Below, in pieces: positions 10,309-22,650 of a stretch of DNA of 64,000 bases (the stretch's first letter is position 1; every line of letters starts with the position of its first letter). The position numbers and the translations under genes were made by a program. Location of the stretch: positions 14,056,501-14,120,500 of the forward strand of contig CM075348.1 of the NCBI GenBank assembly GCA_037693485.1, written 5' to 3'. The notes beneath the pieces were generated by a model. It worked only from the letters and a program-made list of their open reading frames with translations, did no database searches and had not been told where the DNA came from. Origin of the DNA: Kitagawia praeruptora. Lineage: Eukaryota; Streptophyta; Magnoliopsida; Apiales; Apiaceae.

Positions 10309-12145
10309 AATGTTGTTGACTCTCTTTCTAATTTCCTATGCAACCTAAATTATACACGGCATCCAAGAATTCAAAATAATTTGAATATACTAATTGCTTC
10401 TTTGTTCTCTATGCTCACATTCTCATCTTTTCTTTACACTTTATTATACATTTCTCTCATCTTTCATCTATCTCTATTTATTTCTCTCTTCTTTGGTAGT
10501 TCTTATTGCTTCTGTATATTTTGATTTTGTTGTCTTATGATCATTTTTGATGTTTTGTTCATATTTATTTTGCAGATTGAACTTTGTCCTTGAATAACAA
10601 GAAAAGATTAAAAATATCATGTTTTTGTGTTAAGTAGAACCATAGATAAGGTAAATCTATCTTCTTTCAAGTTTTGTTCTCCATACCATTTTAGTATAGA
10701 TTTGTTTGATACATACAAGATGTTTGATGATTTGTGTCTAAGAAATAATTACATCGTGTTTTAATTGTATAGAATTGTTTTGATTAATTTTTTTATTTTT
10801 GTTATACAAGCTGTTTTAATTACATCGTGTTTTAATTGTATAGAATTGTATACAAGCTGTTTGATGAAATGCATTCACTTCTCATGCTTTTTTTGACTAG
10901 AGACATAAGTGATGCTCAGGTTTACTTTGACAAGGCATCTTCTAGAAAGCTGTATACGAGGTGCACACCTTTCATTTATGTTTTTAATGGTTTTATACTG
11001 GTCTACTGCTTCTGATTTCATTTATGTTTTTAATGGTTTTATACTGGTCTGCTGCTTTTGATTAGATCTTGACATGGATTGTATTTGTTGTTCTTTTAGA
11101 GTCCAGGAAATGGCCTCTATATCAAGTCCTTGGAAGCCACTACCAAGGTATTCTATCTTATATGAACCTGTTGATACCGTTCTTTTCTTGCTATATCTCA
11201 AGTTTGCATATTGTCTTATATTGTAACAAATATTAGCATAGATGTACTGATAGTGTTACTTAACATTTGTACTTACATCCTAGGCTCCAGAAATGCACGT
11301 GGAGCTTCATAATCATGGGAGTTTTCAATAAGCAATGGCTGGAGGTCCAGCTACTACAAAGGCAGAGCTTATATATTTATATTGCTTCTTTTCTTATTGC
11401 CTTCATACTAGCAGAAAGGTTTCTGTTTGCTGGGGGCATGGACAGTGGGGTCTATTAGGGGGTTTTTGTTTAAGTTTAATTTTAATATTAATAAAATCTT
11501 GAAGAATGTAACTTTGTGAATACAATTTTTTAGTGTCAAGCATGTGTCTTTTAGTCATTTAATTCATAAATATTAGTTAAATATCTCTAACAATGTTAGT
11601 TCAACTTTGCGCTTACAAAAAATGGTCTCTACCGATATAAAGAATTTTTTTTGGAAAACTAACCTTGATAATTAACGAAATTACAGAAAATGCGATTACT
11701 TTTGTTTGCATTGTGTCTATTGAGTGTTTGCTATTACGGTAAATTCAAGTTACACGCTACACATACAATGATACAAACTTTCACTGATGCAGATTTTGGT
11801 TATGTTGGTGGTGCTCCTGGAAAAATTTTGTGTATTATCTTTAGGCATAAAAGTTATTCGATTTGTCAGACAACTGCAAGACCCACCCCAGCCAGGATTC
11901 CGGCTGAGAACTATCCTCTAAGGCCTGAACAGATACGAACCTATGGGATAGATTTTGTCAACCTTTTTAGGAGAAAGGTGCTTAATTTATTATCATCATT
12001 GTTTAAAAGCATTATGCTTTATCAAATATAAGGACTCAATTTTATCTACACTCAAATCCTCATATTGTAAACATGATAATGTTTATAATTTACGTCTCTC
12101 ATGTCAGTAATACTTCAATTTATTTATTTTTATTTCTGTAATAGA
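10309..12145 (+). pseudogene. Patchwork of spliced gene fragments, source not recognised
   Basis: Short coding-like blocks are separated by intron-like AT-rich sequence: DAQVYFDKASSRKLYTR (about 10910-10960), a block near 11100-11150, and a longer block at about 11850-11970 containing ARIPAENYPLRPEQIRTYG before a donor-like AGGTG. None carries a full ORF. The ORF from 11690 contains the last block but starts in non-conserved sequence. I cannot name the parents. The blocks look like exons of one or more ordinary genes captured or left behind, directly upstream of a CSP41b exon. Confidence 0.4.
11204..11456 (+). repeat. Copy 1 of a 250-bp gene-fragment duplication
   Basis: This is nearly identical to 12568-12817. 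It includes a splice-acceptor-like CATCCTAG followed by codons reading APEMHVELHNHGSFQ, a stop, then AMAGGPATTKAE. Copy 2 reads APEMHMELHKHGGFQ then QAMAGGPATTKAE without the stop. The parent protein is not recognised. Confidence 0.75.
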
Positions 12146-12372
12146 GTGATGCAGTTGACCCAATGAGCAGGCACAAGGGAAAGCTTAATACAGAAGCCTT
12201 ACTACAATCTAGAGATGTTAATTGGACTTCTATAAGGCCAGTTTATTTCTATGGGCTGTTGAATTACAACCCTGTTGAAGAGTCGTTCTTTCACCGTTTA
12301 AAAGCTGATCGCCCAATCCCCATTCCTGGCTCGTGGATGCAAATAACGCAACTTGGTCATGTAGATGTTAGT
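12146..12372 (+). pseudogene. CSP41b (chloroplast stem-loop binding protein) exon fragment
   Basis: After an acceptor-like CTGTAATAG the frame reads SDAVDPMSRHKGKLNTEALL, then VNWTSIRPVYFYGLLNYNPV, then FFHRLKADRPIPIP and QITQLGHV. This is one internal exon of CSP41b, an atypical short-chain-dehydrogenase-fold protein that binds and protects chloroplast RNA. The fold's SRHKGK and IRPVYIYG signature regions are kept, with changes at usually constant sites (for example GPLN to GLLN, EWFF to ESFF). The upstream NAD-binding exon and the downstream exons are missing, so it is a relic. Nearby unrelated blocks suggest transposon capture or local duplication. Confidence 0.8.
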
Positions 12373-12567
12373 AAATGCTTGCTCAGTATTACTACCATTT
12401 GGTTCTATATCCACGAAACAGAAATTCATCTTAGTTAAACATCATTTAGAAAGAGCTTTCTCTACTTGCAAATTTGTAGAAAGTGAGAACTTGATTTCAT
12501 TACATTTACTTTCCCAGTGGTTCTCCAGTAAATACTACTCCTTGAAACAAATTTCAAAAAGAAGTGT

Positions 12568-12817
12568 ATGCATATTCTCTTATATTGTAACAAATATTAG
12601 CATAGATGTACTTATATTGTTACTTAACCTTTGTACTTACATCCTAGGCTCCAGAAATGCACATGGAGCTTCATAAGCATGGGGGTTTTCAACAAGCAAT
12701 GGCTGGAGGTCCAGCTACTACAAAGGCAGAGGTTATATATTTATATTGCTTCTTTTTTTATTGCCTTCCTACTAGCAGAAAGGTTTCTGTTTGCTGGGGG
12801 CATGGACAGTGGGGTTT
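12568..12817 (+). repeat. Copy 2 of the 250-bp gene-fragment duplication
   Basis: See 11204-11456. The two copies lie on either side of the CSP41b fragment in the same orientation. The short peptide is uninterrupted here, so this copy is the less decayed one. Confidence 0.75.
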
Positions 12818-12825
12818 AAGTAATA

Positions 12826-12960
12826 CGTTTTTTTAGTTCAAACTCAAAAACTTATGTAGCTCAGTGGTTATAAGGATGAGCTTTTTCGAGGAGGACATGA
12901 GTTCATTACCCATAAGAACATAATTTACTCAAATGTTTTTTGTGAAAAAAAGAGTTTATT
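12826..12960 (+). mobile_element. tRNA-derived SINE-like unit 1
   Basis: It contains TAGCTCAGTGGTTA (box A, 12857-12870) and, 28 bases further on, GAGTTCATTACCC (box B-like, 12899-12911), as in a tRNA head. The following AT-rich tail matches the unit at 13128-13262. Box B has drifted from the GGTTCRANNCC consensus. No LINE-type tail is visible. Confidence 0.5.
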
Positions 12961-13127
12961 TGTGCATAAATCATATGAACACTAAAAAGAAAATGTTTTG
13001 TAGCATATAAATATATTGTATAGGATATAGCATAATTTTTTTAGAGTTAAGATAAAAGGACATAAAAGAATATAAACATATTTACTCAAAAGTTAAATTA
13101 ATAGCAAAAATAGGAAAAATGAGATAC

Positions 13128-13262
13128 CCGGTTTAAGCAATATGTTTTTTAGTTCAAACTAAAAAATGTATGTAGCTCAATGGTTATAAGGATGAGTTTC
13201 TTTGAGGAGGACAAGAGTTCAATTCCTCGTAAGTACATAATTTACTCAAATTTTTTGTGTGA
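13128..13262 (+). mobile_element. tRNA-derived SINE-like unit 2
   Basis: It has TAGCTCAATGGTTA at 13172-13185 and GAGTTCAATTCCT at 13214-13226, spaced as tRNA boxes A and B. It is a direct repeat of the unit 300 bp upstream, including the ACATAATTTACTCAAA tail. It is a pair of SINE copies or one duplicated locus. Confidence 0.5.
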
Positions 13263-13484
13263 ATAAAAGAGTAGTGGCAATTTAATGTAATTTTCTAAAA
13301 TCTAAGGGTAAAATTGTACTTTCACATGGGGTTTATTGGCTCCAAATTATCCCCCTATTCTGCTATTATATATAGATAGAAGATTATTTATTAGAAAATT
13401 GCACTAATTATATCCTTTTCAATACTATTATCTATACTATCTATCTATCTATACTATTATATTAAAGCCGAAAGATTGAAAGTT

Positions 13485-13900
13485 TGACGGTTTGGTTTTC
13501 GGTTTGGTTATCCTAATTATTAAAATAAATGATAACATGATATAATTAATGGTAATTATCCTATTGTCTTTTTCCCATTTACTTTTAGTTAAAGATATTA
13601 CCTTTTATAAATTCCTAAAAATATTAATCGTACATTATATTTCGACAATTAATATTTCATTTCTAATTAAAATACGTTACCTTTTTGATTTAAAACTAAT
13701 CTTACAATCATTAATGTATACCCGAAAATATCACACTATATTTTTCAATTACTAATAATATATATTAAAAATCCGTATACGTTGTTTATAATAAGGAAAC
13801 ATTAGTATAATTCGTAAACTTTACATAAGTATATTAAATTATATTAAATTAAAATTTAAAAATTATTATAAATAATGATGATATAAAAACATGATTGTAA
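13485..13900. repeat. Dispersed repeat, second copy at 48632-49028
   Basis: About 400 bases starting at GGTTTGGTTATCCTAATTAT match 48632-49028 with scattered differences. The next 250 bases (13910-14140) match 50190-50430 more weakly. These look like interior parts of one Helitron family. Confidence 0.65.
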
Positions 13901-14597
13901 TTATATCATATCCTTTATTATAATACTTGAGTCTACCAAGGTATACAGTTAGATGTAGTTAACCAATCAGAAAATTTTGAATTATTTTAGCACCAATCAA
14001 AGGTCATTCCTAAATTTTAGACCAATCATATTATATTAAAAGTTTTCCTTATTTACAAAACTCATTCTATTATACTAACTATGGTTAATAAACAATTCTA
14101 ATTTAAATATAGTAACTTACTTGATTTAACATATCCATAAATTTCATTTTTTTATGTCAAAAAATAATTATAATAAATTAATATTTTAAATCAAAATCAA
14201 TCAGGATTATACAAATATATAATATGAAGCAATTTTCGCAATATTAATTTTCCACACTTTTAATTTATTGTTAATCATAATAACATTATTATATATAACG
14301 AATTAATTTTCATAAATATATATATATAAGAGCAAATCAAAATTAACCACTAAAACTAAATTAATTGTAGCAATCTTATCCCAATTTACTTATCGTGGTT
14401 ACTTAACAATTTTTTTTGAAATTCAAAATTTATTTTATATAGTACATGCATAAATTACAATTTTTTTATAGTGATAAATTTTTTACCAACTTACCAATCT
14501 TTTAATTTAGAATCAATTAAAATAATACTATTATATATTACGAGCTAATATTCATAAATATCAACTAAAATCATATTGTAATCCTTTATATGTATTA

Positions 14598-14986
14598 AAG
14601 CATCTTCAATAGGGGTTGCCAAGAGGTTGCCAAGTCCTATGTGGCATGGCATCCTTGGTTGCCCACCTATTGGAGTATTAATTTTGCCAACCAAAGTTGC
14701 CAAAAGTTGGCAACTTCCCCATTTAGTTAAAACACATACAACTCCCCAAAAATGTATTTAACTTTACCCTTTTTATATCTCCCATATTTTAAATGTATTT
14801 ATAAGATAATATAAAATTTATGTATGGGACCACATTGGCAACTTTTAAAGTTGCCAACTATTGGAGTAGACTTGTAATAAAAGTTGCCAACAATGATATG
14901 GAGGAGAGAAGAAATAAATAAAATAATATATTTGATGATGTGGTAGAAGTTGGCAACTATGTTGGCAACCTCTATTGGAGATGCTC
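14598..14986. mobile_element. Tourist-like (PIF/Harbinger) MITE
   Basis: Inverted termini AAGCATCTTCAATAGGGG (left) and GAGCATCTCCAATAGAGG (inward from the right) are flanked by a TTA duplication (14595-14597, 14987-14989). The element is 389 bp, non-coding and rich in GTTGGCAAC/GTTGCCAAC inverted motifs. The TTA duplication and GAGCATCTCCAATA termini fit the Tourist group. Confidence 0.85.
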
Positions 14987-14999
14987 TTATATGTCAACA

Positions 15000-15380
15000 A
15001 GGGCTTTCAAGCCTATTTAGTGATTTACTAATTTACCCCCAAAATCATGTTAATGTTAAAAAATAATGGCTTCCAAGGATTTGAACCCATGACCTCCATG
15101 TACTCAAGTTTTATGTTTGCATGTATTACAACTACACTAGAACATTTGATGATACATCTTTTCAAATCAATGATTGCGTACATAGACAATCCATTTGCTA
15201 AATTTTTTTTAATATGATCTCCATGTACCAAAGTTTTTATGTTCACATGTATTAGTACTACACTATAACATTTAATGATACATTTCTTGTAATCAAAATA
15301 ATTGCATACATAGACAATTCACTTGCTAATTTTTTTTAATATTTATTCTCAAATTTATTCATAATGAAATTAATTAAAAT
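15000..15380. repeat. About 115-bp repeat units flanking the long-LTR element
   Basis: Units with ACCTCCATGTAC, CTACACTAGAACATTT and ATGATACAT are repeated at 15090-15200 and 15205-15320. The stretch 15160-15380 recurs at 38540-38757, on the other side of the nested element. This is the host repeat into which the element is embedded. The first unit starts with GGATTTGAACCCATGACCTC, a tRNA box-B-like antisense motif. Confidence 0.7.
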
Positions 15381-15877
15381 TGTGACAACCCAAAATCTGG
15401 GGTCAGGAATCCGGGCCGTCACGCTCCAATTTCCATTTATTAACCTTATCACTTTTGATCTTTTAAATATTTTAATATCATTTTAAAACTCACATAAGTG
15501 ACCCCACACTAATATACACACACCAGTCATATGCTCAGAGAACAACATCCACAATATCATAAGTTTAAAGTTAAGCAGTTATTACAACCCAGAATCTTAC
15601 TTAAGTACATTGTTGAATAATTCTACAGGAAGCATTTCAACAACCAAAAATTTATTTCTCAACTTACACACTTAATACACATAAGTCTACCAACACTCAT
15701 CCGTCTATCAGCTACCTCAGGGATAGGCGCCAGCACTCTCTCAAAAGGTCGTCTTTCCCTTATCCTCTTGCAGGGTGTAGTGCGGAGTATCGGCATTTGA
15801 CCTAGCTGTTATATACATAAGTAGCAAGAGTGAGCTATAATAGCTCAGCAAGATAAATTTTGTAAACCAGAAATCAA

Positions 15878-15923
<46 letters not shown>

Positions 15924-18900
15924 AACAAAAAGTCCACTATAAGAATTAAGAAAATAATTAATCAATAATTATTCAATACACCATCCATTTTTCCTTTATA
16001 AGAAAAAAAAATATAAAACAATATAATATCAGTTTATCTTCTAATATAATATAATATCAGTACATCATCTCAGTATAATATCTCAAGGTAATATAACATT
16101 TGAGTAAAAACTTTCAATATAATCCGTCCATTTCCTTTTATACAACAATTATATAAAAATAATATAAAATCAGTTTCTCTTCAATCCATAAAACATTTCC
16201 AAAATTTTCATACCATTTTTCCTTTTTCAGTACATAAAACTGTAACCATTTTCAATTCTTTCTTTAAATACTTTGGGGATATCTGCTAGCGCAAGATACG
16301 TATGACGATGATCAGTCACCTGACCATACCTGCTCTATGTTTTCTACTAGTAGAAGGGATGATCCCACCTGGTAATCAACCCTGGAGGAAGGCTACCTGC
16401 TACATCCTCCTTCGGCAACTCTTTGGCCATAATAAATATTAAGTGCTGGACTGTGCCGCACACAGCCTCTTACGCTTATTGTTGAAATCCCATATTGGGT
16501 GCCGGACTGTACCACTCCCACACAGCCTCTTACGCTTTCTGTTGCAATCCCCCTTTTTGTCAAATCATTATTTCATTTATAAACACACCATTCCACATTT
16601 TCCATTTTTTTCGTTTCCATTTCCATTCACATTTCCATTCACATATATCATTTCCATTTCCATTTATCATCACCTTTAAAAATATATATGTCATAATACT
16701 TTGATTATGACTCAGACATCTCCTCTGTATTCAATGAAATCAAATACGCTTTTATATATATAAAATATTCCGTTTATTTTAAAAGTATTAAATAATAATC
16801 AAAAAATATTTATTAAATCACAACTATTTAAAGAGAATATTTTTAACATAATATTATAAACATATAACTCTAGATAACAACTGTTACCATTCTTTCATAT
16901 CCCTTTAAGATATAAAGTATATTTGCTCTATCCATATTCGTATCCATATCCATAATCCATATTCAAAAATCTCAGTAAACAGGGAATATATCCCTAATCA
17001 TCTCATCATATAAGATTCATATATTATCCACCAAACCCATTTCCTTTGAACATAAACAGTTTATCAAAATAAGGATAAAAGAAATCTTGCTCCCTTTAAT
17101 CCATATCCATACTCATATTCATATACATCTCCCTTTAATTTCCAAAATCAGGAAAACAAATCTTTAACAATATAATAATAATAGAATCACATATATATAT
17201 TCCATGAAATCATTTTTCTTTGAAGGTAAATATTTTTCCAAAGTAAAGATAGAAGAAATCTTGCCTCGATCTCTAAAGCCCAGAGGTATGACCCGGTGCT
17301 CGTCTCGAGTATCTATAGAAACGAAAAAGATCACCATCAGAATATATTCCACTTAACCACTTAACCCCTAGATATATATATATATACTAACACCCTTGAC
17401 ACATATCTATGTTTAACATATCATTATTGACCCAAAAGTTCCAAGAACTTATCCACTTTTAAACTCCATCAAAGTTTCAGTGTTTTTCACCATTTCCTTA
17501 ACAATCACTCTCGACTGTAAAACTTCTCATAAATTATCAATTTCGAATTTTGACACAAGGTTAGTGGGTAATACTTCTCTGATCACCCTACTTTATCCTC
17601 CCAAAATTTCATAATTTTTAAAGATGTTTAAGTATGGTAATTATGGCCTCAAAGTTGAAAAAATTTCATTTTCTCGGTTTCCGAACGACTTTCACTAAAA
17701 CTCACTTTTCTCCTAAATCGTTCATCATATTTTGACGTACTTTATATCAAAATGATCTATGAACTAAGCTCTATCCTCTCATGGTCAGTTAGTACCCTGG
17801 ACAGAAACCTAACCGTACGAATATGGTTAACAAAAACAGGGAATCTTTTGGTTTAACGAAAATCGGACATTATAACGACTATATTTCTTTCACTTTCCAT
17901 ATTATAACTCCTCCAAATCCATCATCCAACACATATATCAGTCCCTACACCATGTGGTCATCATACCAACCATGGTTACAAGCACATACCGCTTCCATAT
18001 TCAATCAACTCAACTTATAATACACATATAATCCATCATAAACTCAAAAGGGGTGAGGATATTTATACCTTCTTTGAAGCTTTAACACTCTTAATATAGG
18101 CTTGTAGTCCTTGATACACCTTGATACAACCTTAATATGCCTTAATCTTTCAAAACAAAACACAAAATCCAAGTGAGTTACTATTCATCCATCACTTTGT
18201 AAAATCTGTATAAAATCGAAAAATTAGATACTAATTCTCAAATTTTTACCACACCTTCTACTCTTCAAGAGATTTATTTTGAGTACTAGCTCATCACCAG
18301 GGGATGCTTGAAGCTTTACTTATGGGTGTTTAAAAGTCGGAGGCAGAAACTGCTAGGAACAGGGCAGTGCGACTTCTTCAACTTAGGGGAGGGATTTTAC
18401 TAGGCTACACTACTTTGTTGGCCATGAAATTTTGAACGAACCTTACACATGGAGTGGAGAAGCTATGGTTAAAATTTGGTGATTTTATCATGGATAGAAA
18501 TGGAGATATGAATTTTTCTTTCATTGTTGGTCCTGCTGGGCAGTTTAGAGAGATTGATGTTTTCTTTGTTTTCTTTTGCTTTTCTTCTTTGATAATGACT
18601 TGTTATGCTTATCTATCCTTTGTTTAGCCAAGACGAATCCATTTTAATGTGTTGTTGGAAGCCTATTGGTCCAAGTGTTGATAGTCAAGCACCTTACTCC
18701 ACTTTTATTTGCATGGAAGTCCTTAGCTTTTAGCATATTGCATCCAACATCCTTAAAGTCTTATAATTCTTCTACTTTGGTACTTCCCTTCTTAATCCAC
18801 TTAAAATAAGCCCATGAATGTGATTGGGCCAATGGTAAGGCCCATATCTTGTTATTGGTTTTATACTTGGGCCTTGTCCAAGAGTTTCTAGTTGTTGGAT

Positions 18901-19595
18901 TCATTGAAGGATTTCTGTGATCGTCTTAGTGGTTTCTCCTCTGTAAACCTATTGTATACATATTATCCTCTCCCACATTGTATTTTAAGGTGTTGGTGTA
19001 GTTCTAATCCTTAAACAAATATTAAATCCAATATCCTTGGTATATTCTTTTTATCTCAGAATTTGCTCTCCCAATTTCTAAAGCGTTATCAAACTAGTAT
19101 GCATTCTCTTTGCTCTAGGATTATATTCTCAATCCTCTTTCCCTCTCATAATATATCCTCCCTTGGACTTCTAATATTTAATATCCTTAACCCATGATTC
19201 GTTCGCTTGATCGCTTAATCTCGTTATAAAGTCTCAGCAGTTTCTAAATTGTTTAACAATCTAAATTCCTCTGGCATTCCCTTGACTTAATAATCCCCTG
19301 GTTTAACCTAATTTCACATATTCCTCAAAGTATACACCTTTTTCATATTCCATACTCTTTAAGATCCAATACAATAGTGCTCAATTGAAATCAAATATCT
19401 CAAAAATCTATACTCAGGAATTTTTTGAAATCCGTCATCATTTCGAGTCACTCATTTTCATAGTACAACGCTAATATGGTTTCTGATTATTCATTTTCTG
19501 TTTCACTTATAGGGTACCTACATACCATTTCCCTAAATCCTCAAAATCACTAATCATTTAAGCATTGTAGCATTTCTAAAGTTAGGGTTATTACA
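15381..19595 (-). repeat. 3' LTR of long-LTR Ty3/gypsy derivative (LARD-like)
   Basis: It spans TGTGACAACCC at the left edge to GGTTATTACA at the right edge, giving TG...CA with imperfect inverted ends. It is about 4.2 kb and matches 22065-24522 plus 36771-38330 over its whole length, apart from insertions. Minus orientation follows from the primer-binding site and polypurine tract. It has a (TA)n run at 15882-15918. No coding sequence is seen in it. Confidence 0.85.
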
Positions 19596-19612
19596 GTCTT
19601 CCCCCCTTAAAA
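19596..19612 (-). other. Polypurine tract of the long-LTR element
   Basis: On the minus strand TTAAGGGGGGAAGAC directly precedes the LTR start TGTAATAACCC. This is the usual plus-strand primer of Ty3/gypsy elements and fixes the orientation. The same tract recurs at 38331-38347. Confidence 0.8.
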
Positions 19613-22051
19613 GGATTCAGTTCCGGAATCACGTTGAAAATATCGATGAATACCTTTCCCACATGACACCTTCTAACTTCTACACTACTTCCTTTATCCT
19701 TTTTGCTCTTTCATAACATCTCTATCTTGTTTGCGCAAAAATACACCAACATCAACTTGCTTGTCATTCATCAACATGCCATTTAGCTTATCAATAGCAG
19801 TACTTTCACTATCTTTTCCTTACTAACCTTCTCTTGCATTCCGTCATTCTATATTATCTCATCTCTCCTTCCTCTTTTGACTAAGGGTATCGGCCACCAC
19901 ATTGGCCTCCCCTGAATGGTAGTGTATCTCACTATGGTTTGTCTATATTTTGATCTCTATCATGACATAAATATTAACACCTCAATATTCCTATATCTCA
20001 TCTCTGTAAAATTTTCCAGAAATAATTTCTACTAATATTCCTTGAAACAATTGTAAGAAAATATTACCTATAATATATATTTCCTGTTCGTACCTAAACA
20101 AGAATGTACTTTTCCTTTATCCTTGAAAACTATATTCTCACATTTTCTCTCATACTCTTAATCTCCTTTCTATGGAGTTCTCTAACCCTTAACAGATATT
20201 GATTTTACTTATCTAGATTGTCAACATATCTACACCATTCCTTGATTTAATCGATCCCTAACCAAACATTTACTCTTAAGAGGTTAAATTAGAGCGTACC
20301 TGCAACTTCCTCCGGATACCTTATCCCATATGTCTATTGTTCACTATACGCTCTTTACATCTTGCTGACCCACCTTAGTTCCTTCATGATATACTATCTA
20401 TTCCACCTATGTAATTTCCCTTTATTATTCTCATCAAAATCTTTACCAAAAGTTTCACTCATTCACACCATTTGGATTAATCCTTTGAATAATTAACATC
20501 TTTAATCTCTCTCTACTATCCGTAGAATACACTTTACTCTCAATAGTAAATCTCAATTATGCCTTAAAATTCCTCATATTCTTTTCTCTTACTAATCATC
20601 AAATATACCCATTCCTTCTCGCGAAATTCCTTCCTCTCTTATATCGAAATGCTTCCAGTTCTAATTATCTATTATTGAAATTTCCCTTGGAATCTCCAGT
20701 TCCCTTGTATAATCACGCATACTATAAACATTGCTTCCATCCATTAATGAAATCTTCTATATTCAAAACAATTGATAGAATTTAAGAGACTTTGAATTGA
20801 AACGAACCCAGAAACAAGCAAGGGTCCCACAACAATTTATAAAATTAAGAGTTTTAAATAACTTTTATTTGAAACAAAAGGATATTTGAAAAATCAATAT
20901 GATGGAAGAACCCGTACGTCACACAAGTGAGGGTGTCGCCTCCGACTTTCTATCACACAAACAGATCGTCCTTGTGTATACATATTGGGCTGTTTCTCTT
21001 AGTTGAAGTAAGAAATATAGAGGGAAATTTAAATCACGATGATAAATACCATCTTTCAAAAATAATCTTAGAGGAATATTTTGACTAAGATAGATAAAAT
21101 ACAATTTTGAAACACATTTCAAGGGTAGCAGAAAGTTTTGAAAAGAATGCCGGCCCTTAATGAATAATTTCCCACCAGTGGAGGAAAATTTGAAACTCAA
21201 TAACATAATTTAGCAGGGCTTTAGGAAATTTGAGAATAGGTACCGTTAATAGCTTCTGCCCAATTGAAAATCCTAATAATGGAAGGTTTTCCTCAAATAC
21301 CATTTATATCTTAGACTGCGTACTTTCCAAAATTTCTCAAATTGGCACTCACCATTTATCCTTAACCTATCGTCTAATATTCCCAATTATCATCATTTAC
21401 CTAGTCGTGACTTTGCTCAATACTTTCTGCCTTTATCCATAATAAAACACAACCTTCTGATCGATATACTTACGTAATATTGATCATCTTATCCTGACAA
21501 TGCTCCGGTATCAAGGACCCTTCAAACTATACTCCTAAATTGTACATTCTAACATACCTTGTATACTCACGAGGTTATCTAACGTACACTTCCCGATACA
21601 TCAAGTATTCTCTTTCTCATATCGATCTTGTGTGCTATATAACCTTAACACTTTTGGCATAATAACCTTTTCATTTAAGTCAATCTCGGAATGTCTCAGT
21701 CTGTCTTGGTCCTTAAGGTATATCTTGGCTTTACCGACAAATCTCAGTTTCACCCTTTCATCTCCATAATCAATCAGTGTCTATTCACCGATCCACTTAC
21801 AATATTTCTTCAAACTCCCTTTAACACAAGAAGACTTTAAATACCCTTAACTTTGGCTCACCATGCCAATCTCCTCTCCCGATACTAAAACATTAACTTT
21901 TATTAGTAATAATCTATAAAATTATAATCACTACTTAGAATAAATGCTACATTCGATATACCACCCTTGAACTCGATGGGAATTCGCAATTTATATTATT
22001 ACTGATATATTTATTATTATCACTTTTGTTCCTGAGCATTATGACTCTTAG
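19613..22051 (-). mobile_element. Interior of the long-LTR element, nearly non-coding, with pol relic
   Basis: About 2.4 kb lies between polypurine tract and primer-binding site, far too short for gag-pol. The only recognisable coding trace is at about 19932-19858 on the minus strand: EIHYHSGEANVVADTLSQ, the conserved end of RNase H before integrase in gypsy elements (usual form NVVADALSR), soon followed by a stop. Long LTRs with a short non-coding interior define LARD-type elements, which depend on enzymes from relatives. The ORF at 20919-21206 shows no gypsy similarity. Confidence 0.75.
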
Positions 22052-22063
22052 CTCTGATACCAA
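22052..22063 (-). other. Primer-binding site, initiator tRNA-Met type
   Basis: The minus strand reads TGGTATCAGAGC two bases inside the LTR, the standard plant complement of the initiator tRNA-Met 3' end. Confidence 0.9.
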
Positions 22064-22573
22064 CTATGACAACCCCAAATCTGGGGTTAGGAATCCGGGC
22101 CGTCACGCTCCAATTTCCATTTATTAACCTTATCACTTTTGATCTTTTAAATATTTTAATATCATTTTAAAACTCACATAAGTGACCCCACACTAATATA
22201 CACACACCAATCATATGCTCAGAGAACAACATCCACAATATCATAAGTTTAAAGTTAAGCAGTTATTACAACCCAGAATCTTACTTAAGTACATTGTTGA
22301 ATAATGCTTCTACAGGAAGCATTTCAACAACCAAAAGTTTATTTCTCAACTTACACACTTAATACACATAACTCTACCAACACCCATCCGTCTATCAGCT
22401 ACCTTAGGGATAGGCGCCAGCACTCTCTCAAAAGGTCGTCTTTCCCTTACCCTCTTGCAGGGTGTAGTGCGGAGTATCGGCATTTGACCTAGCTGTTATA
22501 TACATAAGTAGCAAGAGTGAGCTATAATAGCTCAGCAAGATAAATTTTGTAAACCAGAAATCAAAGTTAAGAC

Positions 22574-22648
<75 letters not shown>
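22574..22648. repeat. (TA)n microsatellite
   Basis: About 75 bases of TA repeat, at the same place as the shorter run at 15882-15918 in the sister LTR. The fold-back MITE lies directly next to it. Confidence 0.95.

Positions 22649-22650
<2 letters not shown>

Noticed and set aside
16443..16704. Two overlapping ORFs repeated at 23552-23813
   Set aside because: They are the same stretch in the two copies of a long LTR; the duplication reflects LTR identity, not a gene pair.
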